From contig JANQLT010000026.1 of the NCBI GenBank assembly GCA_028280455.1, positions 1 to 57,799 on the forward strand: a DNA stretch of 57,799 bases. The letters are read 5' to 3'. The position numbers and the translations under genes are program-made. Numbering within the stretch: position 1 is the first letter of the stretch; every line of letters begins with the position of its first letter. The stretch is from Kiloniellales bacterium (lineage in GTDB: Bacteria > Pseudomonadota > Alphaproteobacteria > Kiloniellales > JAKSDN01). Under the pieces are notes generated by a model. The model was not told where the DNA came from. It was given only the letters and a program-made list of their open reading frames with translations, and ran no database searches. Of the stretch, positions 49,882-57,799 are shown in pieces.

Positions 49882-52029
49882 ATGATTCGGCAATTCGAGC
49901 TGGTGGAGCGGGTCAAGTCCTACGACCCGAACGCGGACGAGGAGGCCCTGAACCGGGCCTACGTCTACGCCATGAAGCTGCATGGCACCCAGACGCGCGC
50001 CTCGGGCGACCCCTATTTCTCCCATCCGCTCGAGGTCGCCGGCCTGCTGACCGAGCTCAAGCTGGACGGCGATTCCATCATCACCGCCCTGCTGCACGAC
50101 GTGGTCGAGGACACAGAGTGGGAGCTCGAGGACGTCGAGCAGCACTTCGGGCCGGAGATCACCCGCCTGGTCGACGGCGTGACCAAGCTGTCCCGCCTGG
50201 AGCTGCAGTCCGAGCAGACCAAGCATGCGGAGAACTTCCGCAAGCTGCTGCTCGCCATGTCCGAGGACATCCGGGTGCTGCTGGTCAAGCTGGCGGACCG
50301 GGTCCACAACATGCGCACGCTGCACCACATCGGCTCCGAGGAGAAGCGCCGGCGCATCGCGCGCGAGACCATGGACATCTACGCGCCCCTGGCCGAGCGC
50401 ATCGGCATGCAGCGCTTCAAGGACGAGCTGCAGGACCTGGCCTTCGAGCAGCTCAACAAGGACGGCCGCGATTCCATCGTCGCCCGGCTCGAGTTCCTCA
50501 AGCGCCACGGCGAGGACCTGCCGGACCGGATCATCTCCGAGCTGATCACTACCCTGAACGACGACGGCCTGCGCGCCTCGGTCACCGGGCGTCTCAAGAG
50601 CCCCTATTCGGTCTGGCGCAAGATGCAGCGCCAGAACATCGGCTTCGAGCAGCTCTCCGACATCATGGCCTTCCGGGTCGTGGTCGACACGATCGGCGAG
50701 TGCTACCAGGCGCTGGGCGCACTGCACGGCCGCTACCGGGTCGTGCCGGGCCGCTTCAAGGACTACATCTCGACGCCCAAGCCGAACGGCTATCGCTCGA
50801 TCCACACGACCTTGCTGGGCCCGGAGAGCCAGCGCATCGAGGTGCAGGTCCGCACCCGCGAGATGCACGACATCGCCGAGTACGGCGTCGCCGCCCACTG
50901 GCGCTACAAGCAGGGCGCGCAGGCGGTCGACGGCCGGCAGTACCGCTGGCTGCGCGAGCTGCTCGACATCCTCGAGCATGCCTCCAACCCGGAAGAGTTC
51001 CTCGAGCACACCAAGCTCGAGATGTTCCAGGACCAGGTCTTCGCCTTCACGCCGAAGGGCGACCTGATCTCCCTGCCGAGCGGCGCCTCGGTGATCGACT
51101 TCGCCTACGCGGTTCACTCCGAGGTCGGCGACACCTGCGTCGGCGCCAAGGTCAACGGCCGCATGGTGCCGCTGCGCACGCCGCTGTCGAACGGCGACCA
51201 GGTCGAGATCATCAACTCGAAGGCGCAGAAGCCCTCGCCGGACTGGGAGGCCTTCGTCGTCACCGGCAAGGCCAAGGCGCGGATCCGCCGCTTCGTTCGC
51301 CTGGAGCAGCGCCAGCAGTACGGCGAGCTGGGCCGGCAGATGCTGCAGAAGGCCTTCCGCCAGGAGGGCTACGACTTCACCGAGAAGGCGCTCGAGGGCG
51401 TGCTCAAGAAGTTCGGCGTCGATGCGGTGATCGACCTCTACGCCGAGGTCGGCATCGGCCACTTCAGCGCCCGCGAGGTGCTGCTCGCGGTCTTCCCCGG
51501 CGTCAAGGAAGCGGAGAAGGCCGACAAGGTCGTGCCGATCGCCCGCGCCCGCAGCCGCCAGGCCAAGGGCAAGCACAAGGACAGCGCCGTCCAGCTTCGC
51601 GGCCTGATCTCCGGCATGGCCGTGCACTTCGCCCACTGCTGCCACCCGATCCCGGGCGACCGCATCGTCGGCATCGTCACCACCGGCAAGGGCGTGACGG
51701 TTCACACCATCGACTGCGACACGCTGCAGAACTTCCAGGACACGCCGGAGCGCTGGGTCGATCTCGCCTGGAACACGGAGGAGGACGACGACCATGTCGG
51801 CCGCCTCCACGTCGTGATCGCCAACGAGGCCGGCAGCCTCGGCAACATCTCGACCATCATCGGCAAGAACCAGGGCAACATCAGCAACCTGAAGATCACC
51901 AGCCGCTCGGTCGACTTCTTCGAGATGCTGATCGACGTCGAGGTGAGCAACGTCAAGCATCTGAACAACATCATCGCCGCCTTGCGGGCGACGCCGGTGA
52001 TCACCTCCGTCGAGCGGGCGCGGGGATGA
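49882..52029 (+). CDS. rsh: Bifunctional (p)ppGpp synthetase/hydrolase (RelA/SpoT homolog)
   Basis: 715 aa. HD hydrolase domain (about 25-180): YFSHPLEVAGLL, TALLHDVVEDT, VKLADRVHNMRTL. Synthetase domain (about 235-360): GRLKSPYSVWRKMQRQN, DIMAFRVVVDT, PKPNGYRSIHTTLLGP. TGS domain (about 385-450, VFAFTPKGDLISLPSGASVIDFAYAVH) and C-terminal ACT domain (about 640-715). HD and synthetase residues are intact, as in the single Rsh of alphaproteobacteria. Confidence 0.97.
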   Translation: MIRQFELVERVKSYDPNADEEALNRAYVYAMKLHGTQTRASGDPYFSHPLEVAGLLTELKLDGDSIITALLHDVVEDTEWELEDVEQHFGPEITRLVDGVTKLSRLELQSEQTKHAENFRKLLLAMSEDIRVLLVKLADRVHNMRTLHHIGSEEKRRRIARETMDIYAPLAERIGMQRFKDELQDLAFEQLNKDGRDSIVARLEFLKRHGEDLPDRIISELITTLNDDGLRASVTGRLKSPYSVWRKMQRQNIGFEQLSDIMAFRVVVDTIGECYQALGALHGRYRVVPGRFKDYISTPKPNGYRSIHTTLLGPESQRIEVQVRTREMHDIAEYGVAAHWRYKQGAQAVDGRQYRWLRELLDILEHASNPEEFLEHTKLEMFQDQVFAFTPKGDLISLPSGASVIDFAYAVHSEVGDTCVGAKVNGRMVPLRTPLSNGDQVEIINSKAQKPSPDWEAFVVTGKAKARIRRFVRLEQRQQYGELGRQMLQKAFRQEGYDFTEKALEGVLKKFGVDAVIDLYAEVGIGHFSAREVLLAVFPGVKEAEKADKVVPIARARSRQAKGKHKDSAVQLRGLISGMAVHFAHCCHPIPGDRIVGIVTTGKGVTVHTIDCDTLQNFQDTPERWVDLAWNTEEDDDHVGRLHVVIANEAGSLGNISTIIGKNQGNISNLKITSRSVDFFEMLIDVEVSNVKHLNNIIAALRATPVITSVERARG

Positions 52030-52076
52030 CCGGCTGCCGGCGCGCCGCCGTCCGGGACCGGTGACGAGAGCGACGG

Positions 52077-52676
52077 ATGTTCCGGCGACGCAATCCCCTA
52101 CCGCTGCTGCACAAGATCGCCGAGTTCTTCTGGCCGGCCCGCGGCTGGTCTCGCGCCAGCCGCTACGTCGCGCATCGGCTGGGCCGTCTGCCGGGCACGC
52201 CCTATCGCATCGCCGCCGGCTTCGCCTGCGGCGCGGCGGTCTCCTTCACGCCCTTCATCGGCCTGCACTTCCTCTTGGCGGCGCTGCTCTCGCTCACCCT
52301 GCGCGCCCATGTCGTCGCCTCCGCCATCGGCACGGTGATCGGCAATCCCTGGACCTTCCCCTTCATCTGGACCTGGATCTACACCTTGGGCCGCTGGATC
52401 CTCGGCGACGGCGCGGCCGATGACCTGCCGGCCATCCTGACGCTGACCTACATCTTCGACCGGCCGCTGGCGGTGCTGCTGCCGATGACCGTCGGCGGCG
52501 TGCCGATGGCCATCGTCACCTGGTTCGGCGTCTATTTCCCGGTCAGGGCCCTGGTCGCCCACTACCAGAAGGCGCGCCGCCGGCGCCTGCGCAAGAAGGT
52601 GCTCAAGCGCATGGAGCGCACCGCCGAGCGGGCCCGGGCCAGCGCCGCCGCCTCGCGCGTGGAGGCGCGCCCGTGA
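52077..52676 (+). CDS. DUF2062 membrane protein
   Basis: 199 aa with about three to four hydrophobic segments. [28 protein letters not shown] and [13 protein letters not shown] are the DUF2062 signature. The C-terminus is very basic ([17 protein letters not shown]). Function unknown. The stop overlaps the acpS start (GTGA), a coupled pair between rsh and acpS. Confidence 0.92.
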   Translation: MFRRRNPLPLLHKIAEFFWPARGWSRASRYVAHRLGRLPGTPYRIAAGFACGAAVSFTPFIGLHFLLAALLSLTLRAHVVASAIGTVIGNPWTFPFIWTWIYTLGRWILGDGAADDLPAILTLTYIFDRPLAVLLPMTVGGVPMAIVTWFGVYFPVRALVAHYQKARRRRLRKKVLKRMERTAERARASAAASRVEARP

Positions 52677-53083
52677 TCATCGGCATCGGCAACGACCTGA
52701 TCGACATCCGGCGCATCGAGAAGACACTGGACCGCTTCGGCGAGCGTTTCGTGGCGCGGGTCTTCACCGAGGTCGAGCGGGCCAAGTCGGAGCGCCGCGC
52801 GGCCCGGGCGGCGAGCTACGCCAAGCGCTTCGCGGCCAAGGAGGCCTGCGCCAAGGCGCTCGGCACGGGGGTGCCGCGGCGCGGCGTCCATTGGCAGCAC
52901 ATGGGCGTCGTGAACTTGCCGAGCGGCAAGCCGACCATGGCCCTGACCGAGGGCGCCGCCCGCCGCCTCGAGGAGATCACGCCCGAGGGCATGGTCGCGC
53001 AGGTCGACATCACCATTACGGACGACTATCCCTTGGCCCAGGCCATCGTCATCATTTCCGCGGTTCCGGCCGCGACCAGCTAG
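52673..53083 (+). CDS. acpS: Holo-[acyl-carrier-protein] synthase
   Basis: 136 aa. [18 protein letters not shown] carries the metal-binding Asp, and [15 protein letters not shown] carries the Glu and Lys of the active site; [11 protein letters not shown] follows. It transfers phosphopantetheine from CoA to ACP. The GTG start at 52673 overlaps the DUF2062 stop. Confidence 0.95.
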   Translation: MIIGIGNDLIDIRRIEKTLDRFGERFVARVFTEVERAKSERRAARAASYAKRFAAKEACAKALGTGVPRRGVHWQHMGVVNLPSGKPTMALTEGAARRLEEITPEGMVAQVDITITDDYPLAQAIVIISAVPAATS

Positions 53084-53095
53084 AAACGAGAGCAG

Positions 53096-53848
53096 ATGGA
53101 ACCGACAATGACCGAGAAGAAGGAGGGCGGCTGGGGGGAGACGCTCCGCACGATCGTCTATGCCGTGCTGATCGCGCTGGTCGTGCGCACCTTCGCCTAC
53201 GAGCCCTTCAACATTCCGTCCGGCTCCATGCTGCCGACCCTGCTGGTCGGCGACTATCTCTTCGTCTCCAAGTTCTCCTACGGCTACAGCCGCTATTCGC
53301 TGCCCTGGAGCCCGCCGCTGTTCGACGGCCGCCTGCTGCCCGACCAGCCCGAGCGGGGCGACGTCGCGGTCTTCAAGCTGCCGGCCGACAACAAGACCGA
53401 CTACATCAAGCGCCTGGTCGGCATGCCGGGCGACCGCATTCAGGTCATCGACGGCCTGCTGCACATCAACGGCGATCCGGTCAAGCGCGAGAAGATCGCC
53501 ACGCGCACGGTGCAGCGCTTCGGCAGCCGTGAGATCCAGGTCACCGAGTACCGCGAGACCCTGCCGAACGGCCGCCAGCACCTGATCTGGGAGGAGAGCG
53601 ACCGCGAGCCGCTCGACAACACGCAGGTCTATGTCGTGCCCCAGGGCCACTACTTCGCCATGGGCGACAATCGCGACAGCAGCCAGGACAGCCGCGTGCT
53701 CAGGCAGGTCGGCTACGTGCCCTACGAGAACCTGATCGGCGAGGCGCAGTTCCTGTTCTACTCGCACGACGGCACGGCGGCGCTCTGGGAAGTCTGGCGC
53801 TGGCCCCTGGCGATCCGCTTCAGCCGGATCGGGCAGGGCATCGAGTAG
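53096..53848 (+). CDS. lepB: Signal peptidase I
   Basis: 250 aa. A single N-terminal membrane segment (TIVYAVLIALVVRTFAY) is followed by the catalytic Ser in NIPSGSMLPTL, the Lys in DYIKRLVGMPGDRIQ, and box E GHYFAMGDNRDSSQDSR. It removes signal peptides at the periplasmic face. ATG 53096 or 53108. It lies between acpS and rnc, the normal order. Confidence 0.96.
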   Translation: MEPTMTEKKEGGWGETLRTIVYAVLIALVVRTFAYEPFNIPSGSMLPTLLVGDYLFVSKFSYGYSRYSLPWSPPLFDGRLLPDQPERGDVAVFKLPADNKTDYIKRLVGMPGDRIQVIDGLLHINGDPVKREKIATRTVQRFGSREIQVTEYRETLPNGRQHLIWEESDREPLDNTQVYVVPQGHYFAMGDNRDSSQDSRVLRQVGYVPYENLIGEAQFLFYSHDGTAALWEVWRWPLAIRFSRIGQGIE

Positions 53849-53852
53849 CGCC

Positions 53853-54593
53853 TTGGACGAGACCCAGGCCAGCCCGGACGAGGCGCCGGCGGCGCCGGAG
53901 CGCGGCAAGCCGGAGGCGCTCGCCGAGCGGCTCGGCCATGCTTTCGCGGACCCCGGCCTGCTGCGCGAGGCGCTGACCCACCAGAGCGCGGTGCCGAACC
54001 GCGGCGCGGCGGCGGCCAGCTACCAGCGGCTCGAGTTCCTCGGCGACCGGGTCCTCGGCCTGGTGGTCGCCGAGCTGCTGCTGGCCCGCTTCCCCGACGA
54101 GCCGGAAGGCGATCTGGCGCGCCGCCTGGCCGCCCTGGTGCGCCGGGAATCGCTCTCGGTCGTCGCCGAGGAGCTGGCGCTCGGGCGCTTCGTGATCCTG
54201 GCCCGCGCCGAGATCGAGGCCGGCGAGGACAGCAACCCGGCGCTGCTCGCCGACGCCTGCGAGGCGGTGATCGGCGCGCTCTACCTCGACGGCGGGCTGG
54301 GGCCCGCGCGCGCCTTCATCACGCGCTTCTGGACGCCGCTGCTGGAGGCGGCGCCGGCGCCGCCGCAGGACGCCAAGACGGCGCTGCAGGAATGGGCGCA
54401 GGGCCGGGGCCTGCCGCTGCCGGGCTACCGCGAGGTCGAGCGCGAGGGGCCGGACCACGAGCCGCTGTTCCACGTCGAGGTCGCGGTCGAGGGCCAGCCG
54501 CCGGCGCGCGGCGAGGGCCGCTCCAAGCGGCTGGCCGAGAAGGCCGCCGCCGCCGCCTTGCTGCGGCGCCTGACCGGGAGCGCCGGCCGATGA
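53853..54593 (+). CDS. rnc: Ribonuclease III
   Basis: 246 aa from TTG 53853. The RNase III signature RLEFLGDRVLGLV and the second acidic pair in DACEAVIGALYLDGG give the two-metal site; the C-terminal dsRNA-binding domain begins near KTALQEWAQGRGL. It processes rRNA and structured mRNAs, possibly including the many hairpins of this region. Its stop overlaps the era start (ATGA). Confidence 0.95.
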   Translation: MDETQASPDEAPAAPERGKPEALAERLGHAFADPGLLREALTHQSAVPNRGAAAASYQRLEFLGDRVLGLVVAELLLARFPDEPEGDLARRLAALVRRESLSVVAEELALGRFVILARAEIEAGEDSNPALLADACEAVIGALYLDGGLGPARAFITRFWTPLLEAAPAPPQDAKTALQEWAQGRGLPLPGYREVEREGPDHEPLFHVEVAVEGQPPARGEGRSKRLAEKAAAAALLRRLTGSAGR

Positions 54594-55498
54594 GCGAGAC
54601 GCCGGCCAGCCGCTGCGGCTTCGTGGCGCTGGTGGGGGCGCCCAATGCCGGCAAGTCGACGCTGCTCAACGCCCTGGTCGGCGCCAAGCTCTCCATCGTC
54701 ACCCACAAGGCGCAGACCACCCGCGCGACGATCCGCGGCATCGCCATCGAGGGTGCCTGCCAGATCGTCTTCGTCGACACGCCCGGCATCTTCGAGCCGA
54801 AGCGCCGCCTGGAGCGGGCCATGGTCGACGCCGCCTGGAGCGGCGCCCGCGAGGCGGACCGGCTGGTCCTGCTGTTCGATGCCGCGCGCAAGGGCCTCGA
54901 CGAGGACAGCGCGCGCATCATGGCCGGGCTCAAGGACAGCGGCCGGCGCGCCGACCTGGCGCTCAACAAGATAGACCTGATCAAGCGGCCCAAGCTGCTG
55001 GAGCTGGCAGCGCGCTTCCAGGCCGAGGGCCTCTTCGACGAGATCTTCATGATCTCGGCGGCGAGCGGCGACGGTGTCGGCGACCTGCGGGCCTCCCTGG
55101 CGAAGCGGCTGCCCGAGGGGCCCTGGCTGTTCCCGGAGGACCAGCTCTCCGACCTGCCGCAGCGCCTGCTGGCCGCCGAGGTCACCCGCGAGGCGCTGTT
55201 CCTCAAGCTGCACGACGAGCTGCCCTACGCGCTGACCGTCGAGACCGACGACTGGCAGGATTTCGAGGACGGCAGCGTCCGCCTGGAGCAGACCATCTAC
55301 CTGCAGCGCGAAGCCCACAAGGGCATCGTGCTCGGCAAGGGTGGCAGCAAGATCAAGGACATACGGGCCGACGCCCAGGCCCAGCTCGAGGCCCTGCTGG
55401 AGCGGCGGGTACATCTTTACCTTTACGTAAAGGTAAAGAAGAACTGGCTCGACGACCCCGAGCGCTACGCGCCCTGGGGCCTCGACTTCCGCGCCTGA
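54590..55498 (+). CDS. era: GTPase Era
   Basis: 302 aa. G1 GAPNAGKST, G2 TTRATIRGI, G3 DTPGIF, G4 NKID, then the KH domain with GKGGSKIKDIRADAQ and VHLYLYVKVKKNW. It assists 16S rRNA maturation and 30S assembly. The DNA for the last of these motifs is a perfect 26-bp palindrome with CTT and GTA codons unlike the rest of the gene. Confidence 0.97.
   Translation: MSETPASRCGFVALVGAPNAGKSTLLNALVGAKLSIVTHKAQTTRATIRGIAIEGACQIVFVDTPGIFEPKRRLERAMVDAAWSGAREADRLVLLFDAARKGLDEDSARIMAGLKDSGRRADLALNKIDLIKRPKLLELAARFQAEGLFDEIFMISAASGDGVGDLRASLAKRLPEGPWLFPEDQLSDLPQRLLAAEVTREALFLKLHDELPYALTVETDDWQDFEDGSVRLEQTIYLQREAHKGIVLGKGGSKIKDIRADAQAQLEALLERRVHLYLYVKVKKNWLDDPERYAPWGLDFRA
55414..55439. promoter_or_regulatory. 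Perfect 26-bp palindrome inside era
   Basis: TCTTTACCTTTAC (55414-55426) and its exact reverse complement (55427-55439), built as two CTTTAC then two GTAAAG units. It is AT-rich in a GC-rich gene and uses uncommon codons. It looks like a protein-binding site or RNA hairpin kept within coding sequence (inference). Confidence 0.6.
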
Positions 55499-55518
55499 GG
55501 CCTCCGAGACGCTGACCA

Positions 55519-56247
55519 ATGATCGAATGGTCCGACGACGGGATCCTGCTTTCGGCCCGGCCGCACGGCGAGTCCTCGGCGGTGGTGGTGCTGCTGACCG
55601 AGTCCCACGGCCGCCACGCCGGGCTCGTGCGCGGCGCGCTCGGCCGCAAGGCGCGGGGCCTCTACGAGCCCGGCAACCGGCTGCGGGCCACCTGGCGGGC
55701 GCGCCTGGCCGAGCACCTGGGCGGCTTCACCTGCGAGCTGCTGGCCAACACGGCGGCCGCGCTGCTCGACGAGCCGGCGCGGCTGGCGGCGCTGAGCTCG
55801 GCGGCGGCGGTCTGCGACAGGGCGCTACCCGAGCGCGAGCCCCATCCGGGCGCCTACCAGGGGCTGCTGGCGCTGATCGCGGCGCTCGACGGCGAGCACT
55901 GGGCCGAGGCCTACGTCGCCTGGGAAGTGGCCCTGCTCGCCGACCTGGGTTTCGGCCTGGACCTGGCGAGCTGCGCGGCCGGCGGCGACAACGACCAGCT
56001 CGCTTACGTCTCGTCGCGCACCGGCCGGGCCGTCTCCCTGGCCGCCGCCGAGCCCTACAAGGACCGGCTGCTGGCCCTGCCGGGCTTCCTGATCGGCCGC
56101 GGCGCCGGCGGCCCGGCCGAGGTCGCCCAGGGCCTGGCGCTGACCGGCTACTTCCTGCAGCGCCAGGTCTTCGGCCCGCAGGAGCGGCCCCTGCCGCCGG
56201 CCCGCCAGCGCCTGGCCGAGCGCTTCCCCTTGCCCGCCACCGCTTGA
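55519..56247 (+). CDS. recO: DNA repair protein RecO
   Basis: 242 aa. The N-terminal OB fold begins IEWSDDGILLSARPHGESSAVVVLLTESHGRHAGLVRGA, followed by the helical C-terminal domain with LADLGFGLDLASCAAGG and YVSSRTGRAVSLAAA. It mediates RecA loading with RecR. The zinc Cys set of some RecO proteins is reduced to one Cys. The era-recO order is normal. Confidence 0.94.
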   Translation: MIEWSDDGILLSARPHGESSAVVVLLTESHGRHAGLVRGALGRKARGLYEPGNRLRATWRARLAEHLGGFTCELLANTAAALLDEPARLAALSSAAAVCDRALPEREPHPGAYQGLLALIAALDGEHWAEAYVAWEVALLADLGFGLDLASCAAGGDNDQLAYVSSRTGRAVSLAAAEPYKDRLLALPGFLIGRGAGGPAEVAQGLALTGYFLQRQVFGPQERPLPPARQRLAERFPLPATA

Positions 56248-56278
56248 GGGGCGGGCCGCGCTGCTCTAGACAGGCGTC

Positions 56279-57535
56279 ATGGTCGAGGATGCGGGGAAGG
56301 GGCGCCACGTCGTCGTCGTCGGTGCCGGGATCGTCGGCGTGGCCTGCGGCCTGTCGCTGCTGCGCGAGGGCTGGCGGGTCACCCTGATCGACCGCGAGGG
56401 CCCGGGCGAGGGCGCCTCCTTCGGCAACGGCTCGGTCATCACCAGCGATTCCGTCACGCCCGTCGCCATGCCCGGCATCCTCGGCAAGGTGCCGGGCATG
56501 CTGCTCGACCCGCTCGGGCCCCTGCGCATCCGCTGGGGCTACCTGCCGAAGCTGGCGCCCTGGCTGCTGCAGTTCGTCGCCGCCAGCCGGCCCGCGCGCG
56601 TCGAGGCGATCGCCGCGGCCCTCGGCCGTCTCGCCGAGGGCGCGGTCGACTCCTACCTGCCGCTCGCCAAGCTGGCCGGCGCCGAGGACATGATCAAGCG
56701 CGGCGGCTGGCTCTGCGTCTACGAGACCGAGGCCGACTTCCGGTCCGCCGAAAGCAAGCGCGATCTGCAGCGGCGCAACGGCGTCGCCCTGGAGGTGCTG
56801 CAGCCGGAGGAGCTCCGCCAGCTCGAACCGACGCTGGCGCCGATCTTCGCGCGCGCCGTGCTCTATCCGAACACCAGCCACACCATCAACAACTACAGAT
56901 TCGTGCAGGTTCTCGCCGAGGGCCTGCGCCGCCACGGCGGCAGCGTTCTGCGCGAGGCGGTGACGGGCTTCGCGCTGGGCGAGGGCGGCGTGCAGGCCGT
57001 GCTGACCGACGCCGGCCGGCACGACTGCGACGCCTTGGTGATCGCCGCCGGCGCCTGGTCGCGCTCGCTCTGCAAGCAGCTTGGCAGCGACCCGCCGCTG
57101 GACACCGAGCGCGGCTACCACCTGACCGTCACCGAGCCCGGCGTGATGCCGCGTATGCCGGTCTACTCGACGACCCGTGGCATCGTCTGCACGCCCCTCG
57201 AGCAGGGCCTGCGCATCGCCGGCACGGTCGAGCTCGGCGGCCTCGAGGCGCCGCCCGACTGGCGCCGCGCCGAGGTGCTGATGACCCATGCCCAGCGCTG
57301 GCTGCCCGGCCTGCAGGACAAGGGCACCTCGCGCTGGATGGGCTTCCGGCCCTCGCTGCCCGACTCCCTGCCGATCATCTCTGCCTCGCCGCACCACTCC
57401 AACGCCTACTTCGCCTTCGGCCACGGCCACTGCGGCCTGGCCTACGGTGGCCGCACCGGCGCCCTGCTGGCCGCCCTCATGGCCGGCCGCGACCCCGGCG
57501 TCGACATGGCGCCCTACCGCATCGACCGCTTCTAA
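56279..57535 (+). CDS. DadA-like FAD-dependent D-amino acid dehydrogenase
   Basis: 418 aa. FAD-binding VVVVGAGIVGVACGLSLLREGWRVTLIDRE, GEGASFGNGSVIT, VIAAGAWSRSLCKQLG, and C-terminal FAFGHGHCGLAYGGRTGALLAALMAG are typical of DadA/glycine-oxidase-like dehydrogenases. It should oxidise D-amino acids to keto acids and pass electrons to quinones. The C-terminus PYRIDRF is complete. A group II intron on the opposite strand begins within the TAA stop. Confidence 0.92.
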   Translation: MVEDAGKGRHVVVVGAGIVGVACGLSLLREGWRVTLIDREGPGEGASFGNGSVITSDSVTPVAMPGILGKVPGMLLDPLGPLRIRWGYLPKLAPWLLQFVAASRPARVEAIAAALGRLAEGAVDSYLPLAKLAGAEDMIKRGGWLCVYETEADFRSAESKRDLQRRNGVALEVLQPEELRQLEPTLAPIFARAVLYPNTSHTINNYRFVQVLAEGLRRHGGSVLREAVTGFALGEGGVQAVLTDAGRHDCDALVIAAGAWSRSLCKQLGSDPPLDTERGYHLTVTEPGVMPRMPVYSTTRGIVCTPLEQGLRIAGTVELGGLEAPPDWRRAEVLMTHAQRWLPGLQDKGTSRWMGFRPSLPDSLPIISASPHHSNAYFAFGHGHCGLAYGGRTGALLAALMAGRDPGVDMAPYRIDRF

Positions 57536-57799
57536 TCGGGTAGGCGGGTTCCTTGCGGTTCCCGCCTCCCACACCACCGGGCATACGTGCTACGTACCAC
57601 GGCGGTTTCCCTCAGTTTGTAACGCGCGGTGATGGTCGACCAAGGGGACCAACCCCTGGTCGCGGAACCAGGCCAGGGTCATGGCCTCTGTGGCTTGATG
57701 GCTGAGGGCTTTGCGCCACCAGCCCTTGCCTGAGAGGGCCAAGAGCCAGACCCGCCATTCGGGCACGCCAAGGCTTTGCAGGAAGTCCGCTTGGGCCTT
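57535..57799 (-). mobile_element. Group II intron, 3' end (partial at window edge)
   Basis: On the minus strand the order is reverse transcriptase C-terminus, a 34-nt domain V-like hairpin (57573-57606, with a TAGCA-type loop near 57590), and a domain VI-like hairpin GGCGGG/CCCGCC (57543-57566). The sequence ends CTACCCGAT at 57535. The 34-nt length is exactly that of domain V. The 3' end lies in the stop codon of the DadA-like gene. Confidence 0.8.
57590..57799 (-). CDS. ltrA: Group II intron reverse transcriptase/maturase, C-terminal fragment
   Basis: 69 visible residues, open to the right edge, ending in TAG at 57590-57592. LALSGKGWWRKALSHQA, AMTLAWFRDQGLVPLVDHHRAL and GNRRGT match the end of intron-encoded proteins with the usual order of aromatic WW, AWFRxxGL and NRR. 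The catalytic RT domain lies outside the window. Confidence 0.8.
   Translation of the reverse strand, partial: KAQADFLQSLGVPEWRVWLLALSGKGWWRKALSHQATEAMTLAWFRDQGLVPLVDHHRALQTEGNRRGT

Overview
The window is GC-rich, densely coded bacterial chromosome. Three things point to an alphaproteobacterium, most likely of the Rhodospirillales type: the rpoZ - rsh - DUF2062 - acpS - lepB - rnc - era - recO order near the right end, a ScfR-type acyl-CoA-responsive regulator, and a DUF5930-like M23 peptidase paired with a bactofilin. This placement is an inference from gene content and codon use. I see no rRNA, tRNA or CRISPR array.

Left part (1-11.3 kb): the 3' end of a giant repeat adhesin converges on a minus-strand train. 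The train reads DUF3307 membrane protein, CHASE2 adenylate cyclase, type I secretion ABC ATPase, HlyD adaptor, then a cNMP-binding EAL phosphodiesterase. Cyclase, ABC and HlyD overlap by ATGA. The set looks like a surface-adhesion module in which cAMP could be coupled to c-di-GMP breakdown and type I secretion.

11.3-19.5 kb: a CheY-like receiver and a ScfR regulator are divergent from a five-gene branched-chain amino acid/amide-type ABC importer (binding protein, two permeases, two ATPases). A protein with a histidine-less HisKA-like segment follows the importer. A palindromic operator candidate overlaps a TTGACA promoter between regulator and importer.

19.5-30 kb: a secreted phytase-like propeller protein with Asp- and His-rich tracts, a GFA-type zinc protein, an SDR and a dimethylglycine/sarcosine dehydrogenase-like flavoenzyme. 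An overlapping minus-strand trio follows: an M19 'dipeptidase' lacking half its metal ligands, an unrecognised 570-aa protein, and a DUF3726-like protein.

30-36 kb: a sulfation island. It has an APS kinase fused to a decayed CysN GTPase-like domain, a PaaK/CapK-type ligase and a PAPS sulfotransferase. A bacteriohemerythrin with an FNR/FixK-type box and some very small membrane proteins come next.

36-57.5 kb: M23 peptidase/bactofilin, a GGDEF(degenerate)-EAL protein, a PLP dehydratase - alpha/beta hydrolase - HAD dehalogenase run, a lytic transglycosylase, then housekeeping genes (dapA, smpB, UdgB-like glycosylase, NYN protein, folK, rpoZ, rsh, acpS, lepB, rnc, era, recO) and a DadA-like oxidase. 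The right edge holds the 3' end of a group II intron, inserted at the stop codon of that oxidase.

Intergenic space is rich in palindromes. There are at least four different families of imperfect or perfect inverted repeats; two of them occur three times each in the window and lie at gene ends.
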